A DNA stretch of 64,000 nucleotides, taken from Syngnathus acus. Its lineage: Eukaryota > Chordata > Actinopteri > Syngnathiformes > Syngnathidae. Positions 1-14,765 of this stretch are shown piece after piece. How positions within the stretch are numbered: position 1 is the first letter of the stretch; every line of letters begins with the position of its first letter. Below the pieces are notes generated by a model, which searched no databases, was not told where the DNA came from, and saw only the letters and a list, made by a program, of their open reading frames with translations. Position numbers and translations under genes: made by a program. The stretch covers positions 1 through 64,000 of the forward strand of contig NC_051090.1 of assembly GCF_901709675.1 (NCBI RefSeq), read 5' to 3'.

Positions 1-345
1 AGCAGGTGAAGGAAGGCATTCACCCACTCAGGAAGAAAACTCGACGACGCGGGGAGTGCAAACAGCGGTAGATGTGCTGCTGGAGCTCCTTGAAGAAAGA
101 AGAAGAAGATACCAAGAACCTGGTCCTAATTTTCTGAAGCACGAAGAGGGAGAGAAGATCCATCACAACGGCAGGTGAAGGAATGCATTCACCTACTTAG
201 GATGAAAGCTCGACGACGTGCGAAGGGCCAATGGTAAATGTGCTGCGGGAACTCCTTGAAGAAAGAAGAAGAAGGTACCGAGAACCTGGTCATAATTCTT
301 CTGAAGCACCAAAAAAAAGGGGGGGGAGAAGATCCACCGCAACGG
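1..345. repeat. Nested 169-bp doublet inside the macrosatellite unit
   Basis: Two diverged tandem copies start at about 2 and 171; both open with GCAGGTGAAGGAA and contain CTCCTTGAAGAAAGAAGAAG. The same doublet recurs at about 3952, 7928 and 11905. In the complete copies both halves translate to similar short Arg/Glu-rich peptides, but frames break between halves and copy 1 has a 1-nt deletion, so coding is unlikely. Confidence 0.85.
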
Positions 346-864
346 CTACTAGTGGAGACAGCATCGGTCCAAGCACGGGACACTGCAACACAAACTTCAA
401 GTCCTAAATTCAACCAGATTCTAGTCTTGAACCTGAACCAAATTCTGAAATCAATTCCTTACCCTGAGTCAAATCCTAACCCTTAACCAAATTGCAAACT
501 AAATCCTAAACTTGACCAAATCTAGATTCCAGAATGAATTTTAAATCCAACCAAATATCTAAAAATTTACGATTTAATTTAATTAAATTACAAAACGAAA
601 AGGCGAAACTATAATCGAATCACATTTTTTTATTTAAAGCAGGCCCTAAAAGAAAAAAGAAGAATTTTTCTTCAAACGCATAAAAGAAAACATTGGACGT
701 GATGGGACACTGGAGGGCGCCCTTGACACATTAAATCGCGTTGGTACCAACGGACCTCAGTTAGACGTGAATATTATGGACTTAATATTATCCTTTGAAT
801 TTAGAAACGAGTAAGTTGGAAAACACTATAAATAGTATTAAGAGGTTTTTCAATAAGTTTGATT

Positions 865-1560
865 CTAATCGAATTTTGGAACGAATGCTTTGGTTGGCAT
901 GATTGCTGGCGGAGGATTGCTCTGACGTACGGCGAAAAAAAAGGTGGGGGCTACTTCCGGTTTGGCTAATGTTTACTAGCTGCCTTGTTTACGAGACTAT
1001 TGATTCCACATACGGAGTTGGATTAAGGTGAGTGAGTGTTTTTAACGGACAAAAGTGACCGGGTAGTGCAAATAAACAATACCAATCTAAATGTATTCTA
1101 TTATTTTCACCGGGAGGAGTAATTTTAAGAATATTATGTGTTATCGGGGGCCGCCATGACTTTGGCAAGGGCTTATGGGTATTTCTTAGTTGCTAATGCT
1201 CGCTAGCTGCGGTACGCGTAGGACGATATCGCTCCAAATAGGTGACTAGTTCGGTGATATATGTTGAATTTACGGCCCGAATGGGACCGGGTGTCAATAC
1301 AGGAACGGGCTCAGGAGGTTAAAACAAAATTATTTGTTCGTTATTGATTTACGAAAGGACTTAGGTATGATTAGTGTCTATGGGCGGCGCCATTGTTTTG
1401 GGGCTGGGGCTTATGGGTGCTTCCGCATTGCTAATGCTCATAACATTAGCTACGATACGCCTACAGCTATTTCGTTACAAATATACGATCTTATTAATGT
1501 TATAAATTAATTTTACGGATGAATGGAATCGGGTAAAATACTTTAATAATACCAGGGGAT
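865..1560. repeat. Nested ~235-bp triplet inside the macrosatellite unit
   Basis: Three degenerate copies are recognisable by a shared core with TTGCTAATG or GGCTAATG followed by a TAGCTGC/TAGCTACG-like segment, centred near 965, 1195 and 1433. Copies two and three share GGGCTTATGGGT at an offset of 238 bp. The block recurs in every 4-kb unit (about 4820-5520, 8795-9485, 12770-13465). Confidence 0.7.
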
Positions 1561-2587
1561 TTGTGGACATTTTATTCCATTTTGATCGTTGTTTGGGAGA
1601 GATGATGTTGTGGAAGATAGGGGGATTACAGAAGCTGCCGGAGTAACTGACAGGAGTTTACGAGTACTTCTGGGGGGTTGGTACCTAGGAGTATCGCGAT
1701 TTACGTTGATTTGTATTTCTAAATGTACGATATGATTTAATAAAAAATATGAATTGAATTTACATCTGAATGTTTTACGACTAACACAATTAAAGAGTGC
1801 CAATGGGTTATAGCCGAATTTTTTAGTGCTTATCAGTTGAATGGGGGGGCGTGATTGGAGGACGAGAGCCGCCACGATGATTCGCCAAGGCTCTTGAGGG
1901 GGACGTTCAACGGTGGCGCTGTGACGCAGGAGAGTGGCACTGGGGAAGACCTTCTTTCCAGGTAATATGTAAGGTTACTCCGATTCTTTGAGAGAAACTT
2001 CTTTGATGACATAAAATGTATTAAGAGTGGAAATAATACCTTAAAGGTCATTAGCACAGGTAGGCCACATAGAGTCCAATTTGCATTTATAATAATAAAG
2101 GTGGTCCCCCAATAAAACTGAAATGAAGCAAAACAACATTAAGAGGAAAACAACATTAAATGGAATACAAAGGTGGTTCATGTACAGTTAATAGTTGAAC
2201 AAATCGGTACAACAAAAGGACTAGAAGACTGACCAATTGATCTACTCTGTCTGCGTTAAAGCTGGAGAGTTGACTGGACAAGCTACTGGAATTTCAATTG
2301 ACGAAGTAGACACGCTCCGGGGCTTGATCGACCCCGGCGGGGCCTCCCTTGGGCGAGGGTGTCTGGTGATAATGGCCGAAACACTCTAAGACCCCAAGGT
2401 CCACTACTGATGAGGTGTCTACAAAATTTTGACATCCAAATTACCTACAACAATGACCCTTTCTAAACAAAACAGTTTTTTTAACAAAAATAGATTTATG
2501 GAAAAAAAATATATTAGTTCAAACACAACTAAGGGTTAATGGACACAATTAATACAAGGGTGGTCGAAAAAAGAAGAGAAAGAGAAT

Positions 2588-2835
2588 GACCTCTAACCCT
2601 AACCCCTGACCTCTAACCCTAGCCTTGACCCATAACCCCTAATCCTTAGCCCTAGCCCTACTAACCATACTAACCCTAACCCCTGACCCCTAACCTTAAC
2701 CCCTAATTCTAACCCCTAACCCTAACCCCTAAATCCTAACCCTTGACCCCTAGCCCTGATCCTACTAACCCTAACCCCTGACCCTAACCCCTAACCCCTG
2801 ACCCTTACCCTAAACCTAACCTTAATCTCTAAGGA
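2588..2835. repeat. Degenerate telomere-like tract (TAACCC variants), copy 1
   Basis: About 250 bp of imperfect TAACCC, TGACCC, TAGCCC and TAACCCC repeats inside the 4-kb unit. Orientation is the same as in the telomeric block at 15124-17785. Recurs at 6564-6810, 10541-10787 and 14519-14765. It reads as old telomeric DNA trapped in the macrosatellite. Confidence 0.9.
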
Positions 2836-3316
2836 AAACAGTTGATTGAATATAAAAACAAAACATTAGGTCAAGAATAATGCAAAGTGAATAGGCATAA
2901 TGTAATCCAAGGTTGGAAGGGTAGGTGAGTTTCTCTCAATTTTTTCTCTCTCAACTTTTTTTTCCATCTTGCTGGCCGAAGACCTGGGTAGCGCCTCAGC
3001 TACTCGGGGGAGGTTCTGGCAGAGGTGCAGTCACACTTCGCCGTCCTTCGTACCCAATCCAGATTTTATGTGACCTGGTACGGCGGGTTTACTGCGGGGA
3101 CATGCGTAGGCCCGTGCCTTCCGTTGCCTTCTATCTAACCGACAGGGTCGGCGGACCCTTTGGGGAAGGTTTAGCGAGACAAACTCAAAATACCTAACCA
3201 GCCAGTGCCCTTCGGACACCCGAGTATTACCTTAAGCCAAATTATCGGGTCGCATACTTTTCTAATTTTCCCGTTTCCCTGATATTTTCACCCTCTCGTC
3301 CCTCCTCCCCTCCTCT

Positions 3317-3600
3317 CAAGGGTAGAAGAGGGACGCCACCACGTGTCGGGTTTTTGGTCGAGATGCAGTCACATTTCCCAGTACCTGTCCGTGGACTCTC
3401 CTTTTCTTTATTTTTCTCTAACGCTTACTTTCTTGTTAAATAACTTCTCCCTCCCGTCCCTCCTCCCCTTCTGTCAAGGGTCGGAGAGGGAGAGGACCAC
3501 GGGTTGGGTTTTGGTAGAGATGGCCTCATTTCCCATTGCCTTTCCGTGGTCTCTCTCTTTTATATTTCTCTAATTCTCACTTTCTCGCTATTGGCTAGAA
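3317..3600. repeat. Nested 158-bp pyrimidine-rich doublet inside the macrosatellite unit
   Basis: Two similar halves start at CAAGGGT 3317 and 3475, each with a GAGATG(C/G)..TCA.ATTTCCCA core followed by a T/C-rich stretch ending in TTTCTC. A related third piece lies near 3020. Recurs in units 2 and 3; unit 4 is truncated before it. Confidence 0.7.
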
Positions 3601-6563
3601 TAAAAAGGGCGCAGAGAGGCAACTTTTCCAACCTGGTTAGGGCCATCTTCAACCTCTACATAAGGCAGTGGAATGCTTGCAATCTACCTGAACATAGACT
3701 CTACAGGACCACTAGGAGCGAGGGGAGCAAGCCCTGAGAAGAAGGATAGGTTCCCTCACTTCGGAGGATGAATCAAGAGCACGGATTTGCAGGGCCTTTT
3801 CCATTGCGGCCTGAGAGGAGACGGGAGAGACGCCAATGGTGAGTTAAGAAGATGAAGACGAAGGTGAGGTAGAAGAAATAGCTTAGCCACCACTCATTGG
3901 AACGGGGAGAGGCCACACGGAGGAACTGAGAGAAACCCACAAAACTTACCAGCAGGTGAAGGAAGGCATTCACCCACTCAGGAAGAAAACTCGACGACGC
4001 GGGGAGTGCAAACAGCGGTAGATGTGCTGCTGGAGCTCCTTGAAGAAAGAAGAAGAAGATACCAAGAACCTGGTCCTAATTTTTCTGAAGCACGAAGAGG
4101 GAGAGAAGATCCATCACAACGGCAGGTGAAGGAATGCATTCACCTACTTAGGATGAAAGCTCGACGACGTGCGAAGGGCCAATGGTAAATGTGCTGCGGG
4201 AACTCCTTGAAGAAAGAAGAAGAAGGTACCGAGAACCTGGTCATAATTCTTCTGAAGCACCAAAAAAAAGGGGGGGAGAAGATCCACCGCAACGGCTACT
4301 AGTGGAGACAGCATCGGTCCAAGCACGGGACACTGCAACACAAACTTCAAGTCCTAAATTCAACCAGATTCTAGTCTTGAACCTGAACCAAATTCTGAAA
4401 TCAATTCCTTACCCTGAGTCAAATCCTAACCCTTAACCAAATTGCAAACTAAATCCTAAACTTGACCAAATCTAGATTCCAGAATGAATTTTAAATCCAA
4501 CCAAATATCTAAAAATTTACGATTTAATTTAATTAAATTACAAAACGAAAAGGCGAAACTATAATCGAATCACATTTTTTTATTTTAAAGCAGGCCCTAA
4601 AAGAAAAAAGAAGAATTTTTCTTCAAACGCATAAAAGAAAACATTGGACGTGATGGGACACTGGAGGGCGCCCTTGACACATTAAATCGCGTTGGTACCA
4701 ACGGACCTCAGTTAGACGTGAATATTATGGACTTAATATTATCCTTTGAATTTAGAAACGAGTAAGTTGGAAAACACTATTAAATAGTATTAAGAGGTTT
4801 TTCAATAAGTTTGATTCTAATCGAATTTTGGAACGAATGCTTTGGTTGGCATGATTGCTGGCGGAGGATTGCTCTGACGTACGGCGAAAAAAAAGGTGGG
4901 GGCTACTTCCGGTTTGGCTAATGTTTACTAGCTGCCTTGTTTACGAGACTATTGATTCCACATACGGAGTTGGATTAAGGTGAGTGAGTGTTTTTAACGG
5001 ACAAAAGTGACCGGGTAGTGCAAATAAACAATACCAATCTAAATGTATTCTATTATTTTCACCGGGAGGAGTAATTTTAAGAATATTATGTGTTATCGGG
5101 GGCCGCCATGACTTTGGCAAGGGCTTATGGGTATTTCTTAGTTGCTAATGCTCGCTAGCTGCGGTACGCGTAGGACGATATCGCTCCAAATAGGTGACTA
5201 GTTCGGTGATATATGTTGAATTTACGGCCGAATGGGACCGGGTGTCAATACAGGAACGGGCTCAGGAGGTTAAAACAAAAATTATTTGTTCGTTATTGAT
5301 TTACGAAAGGACTTAGGTATGATTAGTGTCTATGGGCGGCGCCATTGTTTTGGGGCTGGGGCTTATGGGTGCTTCCGCATTGCTAATGCTCATAACATTA
5401 GCTACGATACGCCTACAGCTATTTCGTTACAAATATACGATCTTATTAATGTTATAAATTAATTTTACGGATGAATGGAATCGGGTAAAATACTTTAATA
5501 ATACCAGGGGATTTGTGGACATTTTATTCCATTTTGATCGTTGTTTGGGAGAGATGATGTTGTGGAAGATAGGGGGATTACAGAAGCTGCCGGAGTAACT
5601 GACAGGAGTTTACGAGTACTTCTGGGGGGTTGGTACCTAGGAGTATCGCGATTTACGTTGATTTGTATTTCTAAATGTACGATATGATTTAATAAAAAAT
5701 ATGAATTGAATTTTAATAAAAAACTATGAATTGAATTTACATCTGAATGTTTTACGACTAACACAATTAAAGAGTGCCAATGGGTTATAGCCGAATTTTT
5801 TAGTGCTTATCAGTTGAATGGGGGGGCGTGATTGGAGGACGAGAGCCGCCACGATGATTCGCCAAGGCTCTTGAGGGGGACGTTCAACGGTGGCGCTGTG
5901 ACGCAGGAGAGTGGCACTGGGGAAGACCTTCTTTCCAGGTAATATGTAAGGTTACTCCGATTCTTTGAGAGAAACTTCTTTGATGACATAAAATGTATTA
6001 AGAGTGGAAATAATACCTTAAAGGTCATTAGCACAGGTAGGCCACATAGAGTCCAATTTGCATTTATAATAATAAAGGTGGTCCCCCAATAAAACTGAAA
6101 TGAAGCAAAACAACATTAAGAGGAAAACAACATTAAATGGAATACAAAGGTGGTTCATGTACAGTTAATAGTTGAACAAATCGGTACAACAAAAGGACTA
6201 GAAGACTGACCAATTGATCTACTCTGTCTGCGTTAAAGCTGGAGAGTTGACTGGACAAGCTACTGGAATTTCAATTGACGAAGTAGACACGCTCCGGGGC
6301 TTGATCGACCCCGGCGGGGCCTCCCTTGGGCGAGGGTGTCTGGTGATAATGGCCGAAACACTCTAAGACCCCAAGGTCCACTACTGATGAGGTGTCTACA
6401 AAATTTTGACATCCAAATTACCTACAACAATGACCCTTTCTAAACAAAACAGTTTTTTTAACAAAAATAGATTTATGGAAAAAAAATATATTAGTTCAAA
6501 CACAACTAAGGGTTAATGGACACAATTAATACAAGGGTGGTCGAAAAAGAAGAGAAAGAGAAT

Positions 6564-6810
6564 GACCTCTAACCCTAACCCCTGACCTCTAACCCTAGCC
6601 TTGACCCATAACCCCTAATCCTTAGCCCTAGCCCTACTAACCATACTAACCCTAACCCCTGACCCCTAACCTTAACCCCTAATTCTAACCCCTAACCCTA
6701 ACCCCTAAATCCTAACCCTTGACCCCTAGCCCTGATCCTACTAACCCTAACCCCTGACCCTAACCCCTAACCCCTGACCCTTACCCTAAACCTAACCTTA
6801 ATCTCTAAGG
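6564..6810. repeat. Degenerate telomere-like tract, copy 2
   Basis: Second copy of the TAACCC-variant tract, essentially identical to copy 1. Confidence 0.9.
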
Positions 6811-9800
6811 AAAACAGTTGATTGAATATAAAAACAAAACATTAGGTCAAGAATAATGCAAAGTGAATAGGCATAATGTAATCCAAGGTTGGAAGGGTAG
6901 GTGAGTTTCTCTCAATTTTTTCTCTCTCAACTTTTTTTTCCATCTTGCTGGCCGAAGACCTGGGTAGCGCCTCAGCTACTCGGGGGAGGTTCTGGCAGAG
7001 GTGCAGTCACACTTCGCCGTCCTTCGTACCCAATCCAGATTTTATGTGACCTGGTACGGCGGGTTTACTGCGGGGACATGCGTAGGCCCGTGCCTTCCGT
7101 TGCCTTCTATCTAACCGACAGGGTCGGCGGACCCTTTGGGGAAGGTTTAGCGAGACAAACTCAAAATACCTAACCAGCCAGTGCCCTTCGGACACCCGAG
7201 TATTACCTTAAGCCAAATTATCGGGTCGCATACTTTTCTAATTTTCCCGTTTCCCTGATATTTTCACCCTCTCGTCCCTCCTCCCCTCCTCTCAAGGGTA
7301 GAAGAGGGACGCCACCACGTGTCGGGTTTTTGGTCGAGATGCAGTCACATTTCCCAGTACCTGTCCGTGGACTCTCCTTTTCTTTATTTTTCTCTAACGC
7401 TTACTTTCTTGTTAAATAACTTCTCCCTCCCGTCCCTCCTCCCCTTCTGTCAAGGGTCGGAGAGGGAGAGGACCACGGGTTGGGTTTTGGTAGAGATGGC
7501 CTCATTTCCCATTGCCTTTCCGTGGTCTCTCTCTTTTATATTTCTCTAATTCTCACTTTCTCGCTATTGGCTAGAATAAAAAGGGCGCAGAGAGGCAACT
7601 TTTCCAACCTGGTTAGGGCCATCTTCAACCTCTACATAAGGCAGTGGAATGCTTGCAATCTACCTGAACATAGACTCTACAGGACCACTAGGAGCGAGGG
7701 GAGCAAGCCCTGAGAAGAAGGATAGGTTCCCTCACTTCGGAGGATGAATCAAGAGCACGGATTTGCAGGGCCTTTTCCATTGCGGCCTGAGAGGAGACGG
7801 GAGAGACGCCAATGGTGAGTTAAGAAGATGAAGACGAAGGTGAGGTAGAAGAAATAGCTTAGCCACCACTCATTGGAACGGGGAGAGGCCACACGGAGGA
7901 ACTGAGAGAAACCCACAAAACTTACCAGCAGGTGAAGGAAGGCATTCACCCACTCAGGAAGAAAACTCGACGACGCGGGGAGTGCAAACAGCGGTAGATG
8001 TGCTGCTGGAGCTCCTTGAAGAAAGAAGAAGAAGATACCAAGAACCTGGTCCTAATTTTTCTGAAGCACGAAGAGGGAGAGAAGATCCATCACAACGGCA
8101 GGTGAAGGAATGCATTCACCTACTTAGGATGAAAGCTCGACGACGTGCGAAGGGCCAATGGTAAATGTGCTGCGGGAACTCCTTGAAGAAAGAAGAAGAA
8201 GGTACCGAGAACCTGGTCATAATTCTTCTGAAGCACCAAAAAAAAGGGGGGGAGAAGATCCACCGCAACGGCTACTAGTGGAGACAGCATCGGTCCAAGC
8301 ACGGGACACTGCAACACAAACTTCAAGTCCTAAATTCAACCAGATTCTAGTCTTGAACCTGAACCAAATTCTGAAATCAATTCCTTACCCTGAGTCAAAT
8401 CCTAACCCTTAACCAAATTGCAAACTAAATCCTAAACTTGACCAAATCTAGATTCCAGAATGAATTTTAAATCCAACCAAATATCTAAAAATTTACGATT
8501 TAATTTAATTAAATTACAAAACGAAAAGGCGAAACTATAATCGAATCACATTTTTTATTTTAAAGCAGGCCCTAAAAGAAAAAAGAAGAATTTTTCTTCA
8601 AACGCATAAAAGAAAACATTGGACGTGATGGGACACTGGAGGGCGCCCTTGACACATTAAATCGCGTTGGTACCAACGGACCTCAGTTAGACGTGAATAT
8701 TATGGACTTAATATTATCCTTTGAATTTAGAAACGAGTAAGTTGGAAAACACTATTAAATAGTATTAAGAGGTTTTTCAATAAGTTTGATTCTAATCGAA
8801 TTTTGGAACGAATGCTTTGGTTGGCATGATTGCTGGCGGAGGATTGCTCTGACGTACGGCGAAAAAAAAGGTGGGGGCTACTTCCGGTTTGGCTAATGTT
8901 TACTAGCTGCCTTGTTTACGAGACTATTGATTCCACATACGGAGTTGGATTAAGGTGAGTGAGTGTTTTTAACGGACAAAAGTGACCGGGTAGTGCAAAT
9001 AAACAATACCAATCTAAATGTATTCTATTATTTTCACCGGGAGGAGTAATTTTAAGAATATTATGTGTTATCGGGGGCCGCCATGACTTTGGCAAGGGCT
9101 TATGGGTATTTCTTAGTTGCTAATGCTCGCTAGCTGCGGTACGCGTAGGACGATATCGCTCCAAATAGGTGACTAGTTCGGTGATATATGTTGAATTTAC
9201 GGCCGAATGGGACCGGGTGTCAATACAGGAACGGGCTCAGGAGGTTAAAACAAAAATTATTTGTTCGTTATTGATTTACGAAAGGACTTAGGTATGATTA
9301 GTGTCTATGGGCGGCGCCATTGTTTTGGGGCTGGGGCTTATGGGTGCTTCCGCATTGCTAATGCTCATAACATTAGCTACGATACGCCTACAGCTATTTC
9401 GTTACAAATATACGATCTTATTAATGTTATAAATTAATTTTACGGATGAATGGAATCGGGTAAAATACTTTAATAATACCAGGGGATTTGTGGACATTTT
9501 ATTCCATTTTGATCGTTGTTTGGGAGAGATGATGTTGTGGAAGATAGGGGGATTACAGAAGCTGCCGGAGTAACTGACAGGAGTTTACGAGTACTTCTGG
9601 GGGGTTGGTACCTAGGAGTATCGCGATTTACGTTGATTTGTATTTCTAAATGTACGATATGATTTAATAAAAAATATGAATTGAATTTTTAATAAAAAAC
9701 TATGAATTGAATTTACATCTGAATGTTTTACGACTAACACAATTAAAGAGTGCCAATGGGTTATAGCCGAATTTTTTAGTGCTTATCAGTTGAATGGGGG

Positions 9801-10540
9801 GGCGTGATTGGAGGACGAGAGCCGCCACGATGATTCGCCAAGGCTCTTGAGGGGGACGTTCAACGGTGGCGCTGTGACGCAGGAGAGTGGCACTGGGGAA
9901 GACCTTCTTTCCAGGTAATATGTAAGGTTACTCCGATTCTTTGAGAGAAACTTCTTTGATGACATAAAATGTATTAAGAGTGGAAATAATACCTTAAAGG
10001 TCATTAGCACAGGTAGGCCACATAGAGTCCAATTTGCATTTATAATAATAAAGGTGGTCCCCCAATAAAACTGAAATGAAGCAAAACAACATTAAGAGGA
10101 AAACAACATTAAATGGAATACAAAGGTGGTTCATGTACAGTTAATAGTTGAACAAATCGGTACAACAAAAGGACTAGAAGACTGACCAATTGATCTACTC
10201 TGTCTGCGTTAAAGCTGGAGAGTTGACTGGACAAGCTACTGGAATTTCAATTGACGAAGTAGACACGCTCCGGGGCTTGATCGACCCCGGCGGGGCCTCC
10301 CTTGGGCGAGGGTGTCTGGTGATAATGGCCGAAACACTCTAAGACCCCAAGGTCCACTACTGATGAGGTGTCTACAAAATTTTGACATCCAAATTACCTA
10401 CAACAATGACCCTTTCTAAACAAAACAGTTTTTTTAACAAAAATAGATTTATGGAAAAAAAATATATTAGTTCAAACACAACTAAGGGTTAATGGACACA
10501 ATTAATACAAGGGTGGTCGAAAAAAGAAGAGAAAGAGAAT

Positions 10541-10787
10541 GACCTCTAACCCTAACCCCTGACCTCTAACCCTAGCCTTGACCCATAACCCCTAATCCTT
10601 AGCCCTAGCCCTACTAACCATACTAACCCTAACCCCTGACCCCTAACCTTAACCCCTAATTCTAACCCCTAACCCTAACCCCTAAATCCTAACCCTTGAC
10701 CCCTAGCCCTGATCCTACTAACCCTAACCCCTGACCCTAACCCCTAACCCCTGACCCTTACCCTAAACCTAACCTTAATCTCTAAGG
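10541..10787. repeat. Degenerate telomere-like tract, copy 3
   Basis: Third copy of the TAACCC-variant tract. Confidence 0.9.
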
Positions 10788-13700
10788 AAAACAGTTGATT
10801 GAATATAAAAACAAAACATTAGGTCAAGAATAATGCAAAGTGAATAGGCATAATGTAATCCAAGGTTGGAAGGGTAGGTGAGTTTCTCTCAATTTTTTCT
10901 CTCTCAACTTTTTTTTCCATCTTGCTGGCCGAAGACCTGGGTAGCGCCTCAGCTACTCGGGGGAGGTTCTGGCAGAGGTGCAGTCACACTTCGCCGTCCT
11001 TCGTACCCAATCCAGATTTTATGTGACCTGGTACGGCGGGTTTACTGCGGGGACATGCGTAGGCCCGTGCCTTCCGTTGCCTTCTATCTAACCGACAGGG
11101 TCGGCGGACCCTTTGGGGAAGGTTTAGCGAGACAAACTCAAAATACCTAACCAGCCAGTGCCCTTCGGACACCCGAGTATTACCTTAAGCCAAATTATCG
11201 GGTCGCATACTTTTCTAATTTTCCCGTTTCCCTGATATTTTCACCCTCTCGTCCCTCCTCCCCTCCTCTCAAGGGTAGAAGAGGGACGCCACCACGTGTC
11301 GGGTTTTTGGTCGAGATGCAGTCACATTTCCCAGTACCTGTCCGTGGACTCTCCTTTTCTTTATTTTTCTCTAACGCTTACTTTCTTGTTAAATAACTTC
11401 TCCCTCCCGTCCCTCCTCCCCTTCTGTCAAGGGTCGGAGAGGGAGAGGACCACGGGTTGGGTTTTGGTAGAGATGGCCTCATTTCCCATTGCCTTTCCGT
11501 GGTCTCTCTCTTTTATATTTCTCTAATTCTCACTTTCTCGCTATTGGCTAGAATAAAAAGGGCGCAGAGAGGCAACTTTTCCAACCTGGTTAGGGCCATC
11601 TTCAACCTCTACATAAGGCAGTGGAATGCTTGCAATCTACCTGAACATAGACTCTACAGGACCACTAGGAGCGAGGGGAGCAAGCCCTGAGAAGAAGGAT
11701 AGGTTCCCTCACTTCGGAGGATGAATCAAGAGCACGGATTTGCAGGGCCTTTTCCATTGCGGCCTGAGAGGAGACGGGAGAGACGCCAATGGTGAGTTAA
11801 GAAGATGAAGACGAAGGTGAGGTAGAAGAAATAGCTTAGCCACCACTCATTGGAACGGGGAGAGGCCACACGGAGGAACTGAGAGAAACCCACAAAACTT
11901 ACCAGCAGGTGAAGGAAGGCATTCACCCACTCAGGAAGAAAACTCGACGACGCGGGGAGTGCAAACAGCGGTAGATGTGCTGCTGGAGCTCCTTGAAGAA
12001 AGAAGAAGAAGATACCAAGAACCTGGTCCTAATTTTTCTGAAGCACGAAGAGGGAGAGAAGATCCATCACAACGGCAGGTGAAGGAATGCATTCACCTAC
12101 TTAGGATGAAAGCTCGACGACGTGCGAAGGGCCAATGGTAAATGTGCTGCGGGAACTCCTTGAAGAAAGAAGAAGAAGGTACCGAGAACCTGGTCATAAT
12201 TCTTCTGAAGCACCAAAAAAAAGGGGGGGAGAAGATCCACCGCAACGGCTACTAGTGGAGACAGCATCGGTCCAAGCACGGGACACTGCAACACAAACTT
12301 CAAGTCCTAAATTCAACCAGATTCTAGTCTTGAACCTGAACCAAATTCTGAAATCAATTCCTTACCCTGAGTCAAATCCTAACCCTTAACCAAATTGCAA
12401 ACTAAATCCTAAACTTGACCAAATCTAGATTCCAGAATGAATTTTAAATCCAACCAAATATCTAAAAATTTACGATTTAATTTAATTAAATTACAAAACG
12501 AAAAGGCGAAACTATAATCGAATCACATTTTTTTATTTTAAAGCAGGCCCTAAAAGAAAAAAGAAGAATTTTTCTTCAAACGCATAAAAGAAAACATTGG
12601 ACGTGATGGGACACTGGAGGGCGCCCTTGACACATTAAATCGCGTTGGTACCAACGGACCTCAGTTAGACGTGAATATTATGGACTTAATATTATCCTTT
12701 GAATTTAGAAACGAGTAAGTTGGAAAACACTATTAAATAGTATTAAGAGGTTTTTCAATAAGTTTGATTCTAATCGAATTTTGGAACGAATGCTTTGGTT
12801 GGCATGATTGCTGGCGGAGGATTGCTCTGACGTACGGCGAAAAAAAAGGTGGGGGCTACTTCCGGTTTGGCTAATGTTTACTAGCTGCCTTGTTTACGAG
12901 ACTATTGATTCCACATACGGAGTTGGATTAAGGTGAGTGAGTGTTTTTAACGGACAAAAGTGACCGGGTAGTGCAAATAAACAATACCAATCTAAATGTA
13001 TTCTATTATTTTCACCGGGAGGAGTAATTTTAAGAATATTATGTGTTATCGGGGGCCGCCATGACTTTGGCAAGGGCTTATGGGTATTTCTTAGTTGCTA
13101 ATGCTCGCTAGCTGCGGTACGCGTAGGACGATATCGCTCCAAATAGGTGACTAGTTCGGTGATATATGTTGAATTTACGGCCGAATGGGACCGGGTGTCA
13201 ATACAGGAACGGGCTCAGGAGGTTAAAACAAAAATTATTTGTTCGTTATTGATTTACGAAAGGACTTAGGTATGATTAGTGTCTATGGGCGGCGCCATTG
13301 TTTTGGGGCTGGGGCTTATGGGTGCTTCCGCATTGCTAATGCTCATAACATTAGCTACGATACGCCTACAGCTATTTCGTTACAAATATACGATCTTATT
13401 AATGTTATAAATTAATTTTACGGATGAATGGAATCGGGTAAAATACTTTAATAATACCAGGGGATTTGTGGACATTTTATTCCATTTTGATCGTTGTTTG
13501 GGAGAGATGATGTTGTGGAAGATAGGGGGATTACAGAAGCTGCCGGAGTAACTGACAGGAGTTTACGAGTACTTCTGGGGGGTTGGTACCTAGGAGTATC
13601 GCGATTTACGTTGATTTGTATTTCTAAATGTACGATATGATTTAATAAAAAATATGAATTGAATTTTTAATAAAAAACTATGAATTGAATTTACATCTGA

Positions 13701-14518
13701 ATGTTTTACGACTAACACAATTAAAGAGTGCCAATGGGTTATAGCCGAATTTTTTAGTGCTTATCAGTTGAATGGGGGGGCGTGATTGGAGGACGAGAGC
13801 CGCCACGATGATTCGCCAAGGCTCTTGAGGGGGACGTTCAACGGTGGCGCTGTGACGCAGGAGAGTGGCACTGGGGAAGACCTTCTTTCCAGGTAATATG
13901 TAAGGTTACTCCGATTCTTTGAGAGAAACTTCTTTGATGACATAAAATGTATTAAGAGTGGAAATAATACCTTAAAGGTCATTAGCACAGGTAGGCCACA
14001 TAGAGTCCAATTTGCATTTATAATAATAAAGGTGGTCCCCCAATAAAACTGAAATGAAGCAAAACAACATTAAGAGGAAAACAACATTAAATGGAATACA
14101 AAGGTGGTTCATGTACAGTTAATAGTTGAACAAATCGGTACAACAAAAGGACTAGAAGACTGACCAATTGATCTACTCTGTCTGCGTTAAAGCTGGAGAG
14201 TTGACTGGACAAGCTACTGGAATTTCAATTGACGAAGTAGACACGCTCCGGGGCTTGATCGACCCCGGCGGGGCCTCCCTTGGGCGAGGGTGTCTGGTGA
14301 TAATGGCCGAAACACTCTAAGACCCCAAGGTCCACTACTGATGAGGTGTCTACAAAATTTTGACATCCAAATTACCTACAACAATGACCCTTTCTAAACA
14401 AAACAGTTTTTTTAACAAAAATAGATTTATGGAAAAAAAATATATTAGTTCAAACACAACTAAGGGTTAATGGACACAATTAATACAAGGGTGGTCGAAA
14501 AAAGAAGAGAAAGAGAAT

Positions 14519-14765
14519 GACCTCTAACCCTAACCCCTGACCTCTAACCCTAGCCTTGACCCATAACCCCTAATCCTTAGCCCTAGCCCTACTAACCATA
14601 CTAACCCTAACCCCTGACCCCTAACCTTAACCCCTAATTCTAACCCCTAACCCTAACCCCTAAATCCTAACCCTTGACCCCTAGCCCTGATCCTACTAAC
14701 CCTAACCCCTGACCCTAACCCCTAACCCCTGACCCTTACCCTAAACCTAACCTTAATCTCTAAGG
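14519..14765. repeat. Degenerate telomere-like tract, copy 4
   Basis: Fourth copy, in the truncated last unit, about 360 bp before the junction with true telomeric repeats. Confidence 0.9.
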
